A DNA stretch of 64,000 nucleotides from an uncultured Pedosphaera sp. Lineage in GTDB: Bacteria > Verrucomicrobiota > Verrucomicrobiia > Limisphaerales > Pedosphaeraceae. The notes beneath the pieces were generated by a model. That model did not search any database. It worked only from the letters and a program-made list of their open reading frames with translations, and was not told the origin of the DNA. A program made the translations under genes and the position numbers. Location of the stretch: NCBI GenBank assembly GCA_903918755.1, contig CAIXFN010000030.1, positions 1 to 64,000 on the forward strand, given 5' to 3'. Below, piece by piece: positions 59,846-64,000 of this stretch (position 1 is its first letter; each line of letters opens with the position of its first letter).

Positions 59846-61744
59846 TCAATTTCGGACATCAATGATCTGGCCCTTGAAAATTTCCAGGGCTTTTTGAATG
59901 AGTGGGTCGTTCTTGAAATCGTCCTTGTTGAAGGGGACGGAGACCGTGCGTTCGGCTGCAACCACCGCGGGCGGATTCGCGGCGCGGGTCGGGGCCGGAT
60001 TGGGCCGGGAGCTGGAACCATTCGCGGTGGTGGCCGGGGCCGGGGGCCCCGGCGTGGGTGGCGGAGTCGGCGGGGGCACCGGTCCAGAGGTGGGCGCGGG
60101 TTTGGGCGCCCCCCCCCAATTGGTCGGGCGGTCGGCTTTCACGAACCGGATTTGCAGGTTGGGGTGGCCGAGTTCCGACAATTTGGTTTGGAGCAACGTG
60201 TGATTGCGGGGATTGTCCACCAAGCCGATGTGATCCTCAAACTCCGGGTCAAAGCCGATCGTAAACATTTTTCCCGTGAGGGAAACCGGGTGGGCCTCCA
60301 GCAAATACGTCCGCGTGAAGGGACTGGCCCGTCCGACCGCCTCCAGCAGCTTGCGCCACATTTGGTCCAAAGTGGGAACTCCGCCAACCTCCTCGGTCGG
60401 CACCGGACTTTCCAGGAAGCTCGGCGGCGCGGAAACCAGGGGCGCGACCGGGTGAAACTCCACCGGCGGCGCGCTCGGACGAGGAGCGGGAGCGGCCGTT
60501 GGCGCGGGGCTAGGCGGGGCAGTCGGTGCCGCCCGTTGCGGCGCGGCTGGGGCGACAGAGGGGACGGAGGGGACGGAGGGGACGGGCGCCGCGGCCGGGC
60601 CGGCACCGCCGCGCAGGGACTGCAACTGCTGCAAAACACTGTCCAAACTGACGGAATTCCGGGCCTGGATGGCTTTGAGGAGCGAGACCTCCACGGAAAT
60701 CTTTTTGGAGGCGGATTCCCGCAGGCGCACCTCGGCATCGCTGAGCGCTTCCATCACGCGGGTGAGGGCCTCCGCGGTTACCCCGGTGGACTGTTCCTTC
60801 AGCGCGACGGCTTCCACCTCCGAGACTTCGAGGAGGTCCAGATCGCCGCGGGAAACCTGGAAAAGCAGGAGATTCCGGAAATGCCCGAGCAGATCCGCTA
60901 CTAAACGACCCAGATCCTTGCCCTGCCGGGCCAGATCATTCAATTGGCGCAAGCCGCTCTCGGCATCGCCCGAAAGGATGGCCTTGGCCAAATCCAAAAT
61001 GCGGGGGCGGGCGGTGAGGCCGAACATGGCCAGCACATCGGGTTCCTCTATGCGGTCCCCGCAAAAACTGATCAATTGATCCAGCGTGGACTCCGCATCC
61101 CGCATGCCGCCGTCCGCGCCGCGGGCAATGGCATCGAGCGCCGGGGCGTCGATTTGCACGTTCTCCAACCCGGCGATGTGGGCCAGGTGTTTGGTGATCA
61201 GGGCCGCCGGAATCCGGCGCAGGTCAAACCGCTGACAGCGGGAGAGGATGGTCGGCAGCACCTTTTCCGGTTCGGTGGTGGCGAACATGAACTTCACATG
61301 CGCGGGCGGTTCCTCCAACGTTTTCAACAGGGCGTTGAAAGCCGCGGTGGTGAGCATGTGAACTTCGTCGATGATGTAGATCTTGAATTTCGACGAGGCG
61401 GGGGAGTATTTGACGGTTTCCCGCAACTCGCGCACCTGTTCCACGCCGTTGTTGCTGGCGCCGTCAATTTCCAGCACGTCGATCGAGCGTCCCTCGGTGA
61501 TTTCAATGCAGCGCGGATCATCGTCCGGGAAATCAATTTTGGGACCGCCGGTGCAATTCAGGCACTTGGCGAAAATCCGGGCGATGGTGGTCTTGCCGGT
61601 GCCCCGGGGACCGACAAACAGGTAGCCGTGGGCAATACGGTTTTGTTCGATCGCATTACTAAGGGTCCGGGTGACATGCTCCTGCCCGACCACGTCGGCG
61701 AACCGTTGGGGACGATATTTTCGCGCTATGACTTGGTAGGACAT
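59846..61744 (-). CDS. dnaX: DNA polymerase III subunit gamma/tau
   Basis: 632 residues. AAA+ clamp-loader subunit: YRPQRFADVVGQEHV, Walker A GPRGTGKTT, DEVHMLTTAAFNALLKTLEEPP, SRCQRFDLRRI and a sensor region. The usual four-Cys zinc module is degenerate: CLNCTGG...PRCIE retains fewer Cys than the C-x8-C-x2-C-x2-C pattern. After ~370 a long Pro/Ala-rich tail leads to a tau-like C-terminal domain. No A-rich slippage site for a gamma product was noted. First gene of the dnaX-ybaB-recR operon, downstream of the SRP RNA. Confidence 0.97.
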   Translation of the reverse strand: MSYQVIARKYRPQRFADVVGQEHVTRTLSNAIEQNRIAHGYLFVGPRGTGKTTIARIFAKCLNCTGGPKIDFPDDDPRCIEITEGRSIDVLEIDGASNNGVEQVRELRETVKYSPASSKFKIYIIDEVHMLTTAAFNALLKTLEEPPAHVKFMFATTEPEKVLPTILSRCQRFDLRRIPAALITKHLAHIAGLENVQIDAPALDAIARGADGGMRDAESTLDQLISFCGDRIEEPDVLAMFGLTARPRILDLAKAILSGDAESGLRQLNDLARQGKDLGRLVADLLGHFRNLLLFQVSRGDLDLLEVSEVEAVALKEQSTGVTAEALTRVMEALSDAEVRLRESASKKISVEVSLLKAIQARNSVSLDSVLQQLQSLRGGAGPAAAPVPSVPSVPSVAPAAPQRAAPTAPPSPAPTAAPAPRPSAPPVEFHPVAPLVSAPPSFLESPVPTEEVGGVPTLDQMWRKLLEAVGRASPFTRTYLLEAHPVSLTGKMFTIGFDPEFEDHIGLVDNPRNHTLLQTKLSELGHPNLQIRFVKADRPTNWGGAPKPAPTSGPVPPPTPPPTPGPPAPATTANGSSSRPNPAPTRAANPPAVVAAERTVSVPFNKDDFKNDPLIQKALEIFKGQIIDVRN

Positions 61745-61850
61745 GGGAACAGGCGCGAATTAGGGGCGGGGCGGGACACAAATGGCCGTTGACCCGGAAA
61801 CCCGGGCCGCTGCGGGTGCCTGCCGTTCGTCGATTGCCATGCGAAAAATC

Positions 61851-61951
61851 AAAAAATGCCAGGGTGACCACGGCGGATGCAGAGCAAACTACCGTTGCTG
61901 CATTCCTGCCCTGGCGGGGTTCGTAAGTCCACATTCCATGGGCCCTGGCAC
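61851..61951 (-). ncRNA. ffs: Bacterial small SRP RNA (4.5S-like)
   Basis: Read on the minus strand, TGCCAGGG (61950-61943) pairs with CCCTGGCA (61864-61857), giving an 8-bp closing stem. The apical helix has CCAGG-GCA-GGAA-TGC-AGCA: a GGAA tetraloop with the AGG/AGCA asymmetric loops that bind Ffh. A T-run follows directly (TTTTTT), acting as terminator. Length about 95-100 nt is the usual short bacterial form. Placement upstream of dnaX is a known arrangement in several bacteria. Ends are approximate. Confidence 0.85.
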
Positions 61952-62008
61952 CAGAAATCTGCCGCACCGGCGCGCGGTCAGCAAGCAGAAATCCGGAAAA
62001 TCTTCAGG

Positions 62009-63337
62009 TCAATGAGCGAACCATCCCAGGGCTTCCCGCCGGGTGTGGTATAACACCCCCAGGACCCGCATTTGCACCGTGAGGAAGTACATGGCCGCAA
62101 ACCCCTGCAAGAGGGTCGGAAGGATCGGAATACCCCAGGCGGCGAAAACGTTGTTCAGCGCATAACGGGCGGCCAGGACCAACCCGAGGAAGGCGCAAAC
62201 CACGGCATATTCCCGGTAGACCCGGAAGATGGAAGGCAGCACGAGCCGCGGGTCCAGCGCCCCCAGATTGTCGAACATGGCCACCGCCAGAAACGCCATC
62301 GGCAGGTACCCCGCTCCGAGCAGCAGGCCCGTGACCAAGCCGTAAACCCGAACCGTGCCTTCGGCGAACACCCCGAAAAGGATCGCGGGCAGAAAGCACG
62401 CGAACAATGTTCCCATCCCCATCAGGAACGGCCCGACGACATCGGACCAATCCGAAAAGTCCGGCCAATCGGGCAAATGGCTCTCCCCGGCGGCCGTCGC
62501 CGTGACGATGCTGTTCAGGTAAGCCAGCAAATACCCGGTGCCAAAGATGCCCAGGATCAGGCTGGCCCCGGCGGCCAGACCGCCCACCCCGAAACCCCGG
62601 AGGTTGATCAAGCAGTAAAACAGGGTGCCGGCGACCAGGAGGATGACGCCATCGCCCTGCAAGGGGTAGCGGAAACTTCCGACCATGGCCGCGAAGAAAC
62701 CCGGTTCCCGGGGTTGGCGCGCCTTGACCGGGGTTTGCAAACGGAAGCATTCACCGCCGCAAAGCGGACATAACCGCATGCTGGTGCCAGCCACCGGCGT
62801 CGGCGGGAGCAGGCAGGCTTCACAATACCCGGAATGGCAGTCACGGCACTCGAGTCGGGCGATGATTTGGGGGTGGTTGCGGCAAATCCTGGATCGCGAA
62901 ACCGGCACGGGAGGGGCGAGCGGAGGCTCCAACCGGGCGGCAACTGGTACCGGTGGGGGAAGGGGCGGGGAAAAGAGCGGCGGCAACTCCCGGGGGAGCG
63001 GAATCGTCGACGGTTCGGGAGTTACCGCGCGGGGGGAAGCGGCGGCGGGGGCCTCCGCGCAAAACAACAATTCCACCGCGCCGAGGCGCACGATCTGGCC
63101 ATCCCGCAGGACGGTTTCCTTGACGGGTTGCAGGTCGATGGAGGTTCCCTTTCCGGAACCGAGATCACGGAGTCGGGCGGTACCGTCAGTGAGCGCGATC
63201 CGGCAGTGCTGGTGGGCCACCGACTCGTGGTGGAGCGGAATATCGTTGGCATCGTCCCGCCCCAGGGAGTTCTCCCCGGGATGGAGTTCAACCTCCCAGG
63301 CTTCGGACGTCCCATGATTAACCAGCAAGCTTGGCAT
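62009..63337 (-). CDS. FHA-domain protein with zinc motif and membrane domain
   Basis: 442 residues from the chosen start MPSLLVNHG. FHA phosphothreonine-binding fold at 1-95: ENSLGRDDANDIPL, ESVAHQHCRI, LRDLGSGKGTSID. A Pro-rich linker leads to a B-box-like cysteine/histidine cluster (CRNHPQIIARLECRDCHSGYC, CPLCGGEC). The C-terminal ~230 residues are membrane helices of the DUF4013/YIP1 sort. It may read kinase signals at the membrane; the kinases of this window are candidates but are not linked to it. Confidence 0.8.
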   Translation of the reverse strand: MPSLLVNHGTSEAWEVELHPGENSLGRDDANDIPLHHESVAHQHCRIALTDGTARLRDLGSGKGTSIDLQPVKETVLRDGQIVRLGAVELLFCAEAPAAASPRAVTPEPSTIPLPRELPPLFSPPLPPPVPVAARLEPPLAPPVPVSRSRICRNHPQIIARLECRDCHSGYCEACLLPPTPVAGTSMRLCPLCGGECFRLQTPVKARQPREPGFFAAMVGSFRYPLQGDGVILLVAGTLFYCLINLRGFGVGGLAAGASLILGIFGTGYLLAYLNSIVTATAAGESHLPDWPDFSDWSDVVGPFLMGMGTLFACFLPAILFGVFAEGTVRVYGLVTGLLLGAGYLPMAFLAVAMFDNLGALDPRLVLPSIFRVYREYAVVCAFLGLVLAARYALNNVFAAWGIPILPTLLQGFAAMYFLTVQMRVLGVLYHTRREALGWFAH

Positions 63338-63417
63338 AAGGAGCCGTTTCCCGGCCCGCGAACCGCGAAACAACTGGAGGCGTTTCCTGATCCGGTAGTC
63401 CGGGGCGGGGCGGTGAC

Positions 63418-64000
63418 CTATTTTCGGGCTTCGGGAACTACCGTGACCGAGACCCGCTCCCCGTTGCGGAGAACCACCACCAGCACCGGTTGGCCGATTT
63501 TGACCGCGTCCATGGCATAGGTGTAATCGTAAATATTGGTGATTTTGGTGGCGCCAAATTCCACAATGACATCCCCGCCCTTGAGCCCGGCTTTCTCCGC
63601 CGGACCGCCGGCGCGGACACCGCTGAGTTTCACGCCCTGAACCTCGCTGGCGTAGTCCGGAATGGTGCCCAAATAGGCGCGCAGGGTTTCCCGGCTGCCT
63701 CCGCCTTCATCTTTGCGGGCGACTTGCGCGTACGCCGGCCGGGTTCCGGCCTCCAATTCCACCACAATTCCCCGGGCGAACTTGGCCACCCGTTCGGTTC
63801 CCGGATAATTCAAGGTTTCGGGCCGATCGGCGGGCCGATGGTATTCTTCGTGGGAGCCGGTAAAGAAGGCGAGCACCGGGACGCCTTTGGGATAAAGCGA
63901 GGTGGTGTCCGTGGGGAGGTAGGGATCCTCCTGCAAAGTCAGATCGAAACCCGCGGCCACGTTGCGCTTCTCGATCACCTTGGGCCAGACGGGCGAGGAG
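63418..64000 (-). CDS. M28-family aminopeptidase with C-terminal PDZ domain (5' partial)
   Basis: The visible end of a gene that continues beyond the window; the frame is open to its edge. It includes late M28 zinc-site text (FFTGSHEEYHRPADRPETLNYPG) and, after a linker, a PDZ domain (GVKLSGVRAGGPAEKAGLKG, GDVIVEFGATKITN). M28/PDZ enzymes are exported aminopeptidases or PA-associated peptidases. The start and signal peptide are outside the window. Confidence 0.85.
   Translation of the reverse strand, partial: SSPVWPKVIEKRNVAAGFDLTLQEDPYLPTDTTSLYPKGVPVLAFFTGSHEEYHRPADRPETLNYPGTERVAKFARGIVVELEAGTRPAYAQVARKDEGGGSRETLRAYLGTIPDYASEVQGVKLSGVRAGGPAEKAGLKGGDVIVEFGATKITNIYDYTYAMDAVKIGQPVLVVVLRNGERVSVTVVPEARK

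Overview
The window looks like a chromosomal segment of a free-living, high-GC member of the Verrucomicrobiota (Limisphaerales/Pedosphaera-like is my best guess). This rests on gene content: S1 sulfatase, sialate O-acetylesterase, GH29 and GH26 enzymes, PQQ-type propellers, ECF sigma/Ser-Thr kinase pairs, secreted proteins ending in a shared F-[YF]-R-x-[RK] tail, and weak Shine-Dalgarno use. No 16S gene or other decisive marker is present. Starts are therefore often uncertain.

Layout. 1-3.4 kb: 3' part of hypB, opening in a long perfect His-Glu repeat, then a small lipoprotein and a membrane-anchored PQQ propeller. 3.4-7 kb: a secreted sedolisin protease whose second Ig domain is interrupted by a six-blade NHL propeller. 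7.4-9 kb: two disrupted secreted genes (a frameshifted small protein and an alpha-L-fucosidase with an in-frame stop). 9-16 kb: an ECF sigma factor fused to a membrane domain, a CIA30 protein, an acyltransferase, an arylsulfatase and a sialate esterase. 16.9-24.4 kb: a minus-strand cassette of an M48-like metallopeptidase, a 1854-residue pseudokinase/SF1-helicase/nuclease/WGR protein (ATGA overlap) and a HEAT-repeat protein. This is the strongest candidate for an undescribed, defence-like system.

24.4-30.5 kb: a PadR regulator, probably translated from a leaderless mRNA, overlapping a HAAS/CcsA-like membrane protein; then hypothetical genes, a GH26 mannanase and small membrane genes. 30.6-37.8 kb: a co-directional signalling/secretion cluster (ECF sigma, kinase with an outside beta-helix, S74 fibre protein, M4 protease, small secreted protein), with several 4-bp gene overlaps. 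37.8-41.5 kb: an AT-richer patch with a gene-remnant duplication, a giant Gly-rich secreted protein, a broken GIY-YIG gene and tRNA-Cys with a repeat-like terminator. 41.6-55 kb: YncE/phosphoesterase, pyrC, tRNA-Gly, GDP-fucose synthase, a Pls-like NRPS with a lysine-like specificity code, and a SWIM/SNF2 helicase. 55-64 kb: membrane, ankyrin, rhomboid and HAD genes, the housekeeping dnaX-ybaB-recR operon with the SRP RNA upstream of it, an FHA membrane protein and the 3' part of an M28/PDZ peptidase.

Secreted polysaccharide and protein degradation and envelope signalling dominate. Four genes appear broken by single-base changes (7.6, 8.45, 25.75 and 41.27 kb), so either gene decay or consensus errors should be considered.
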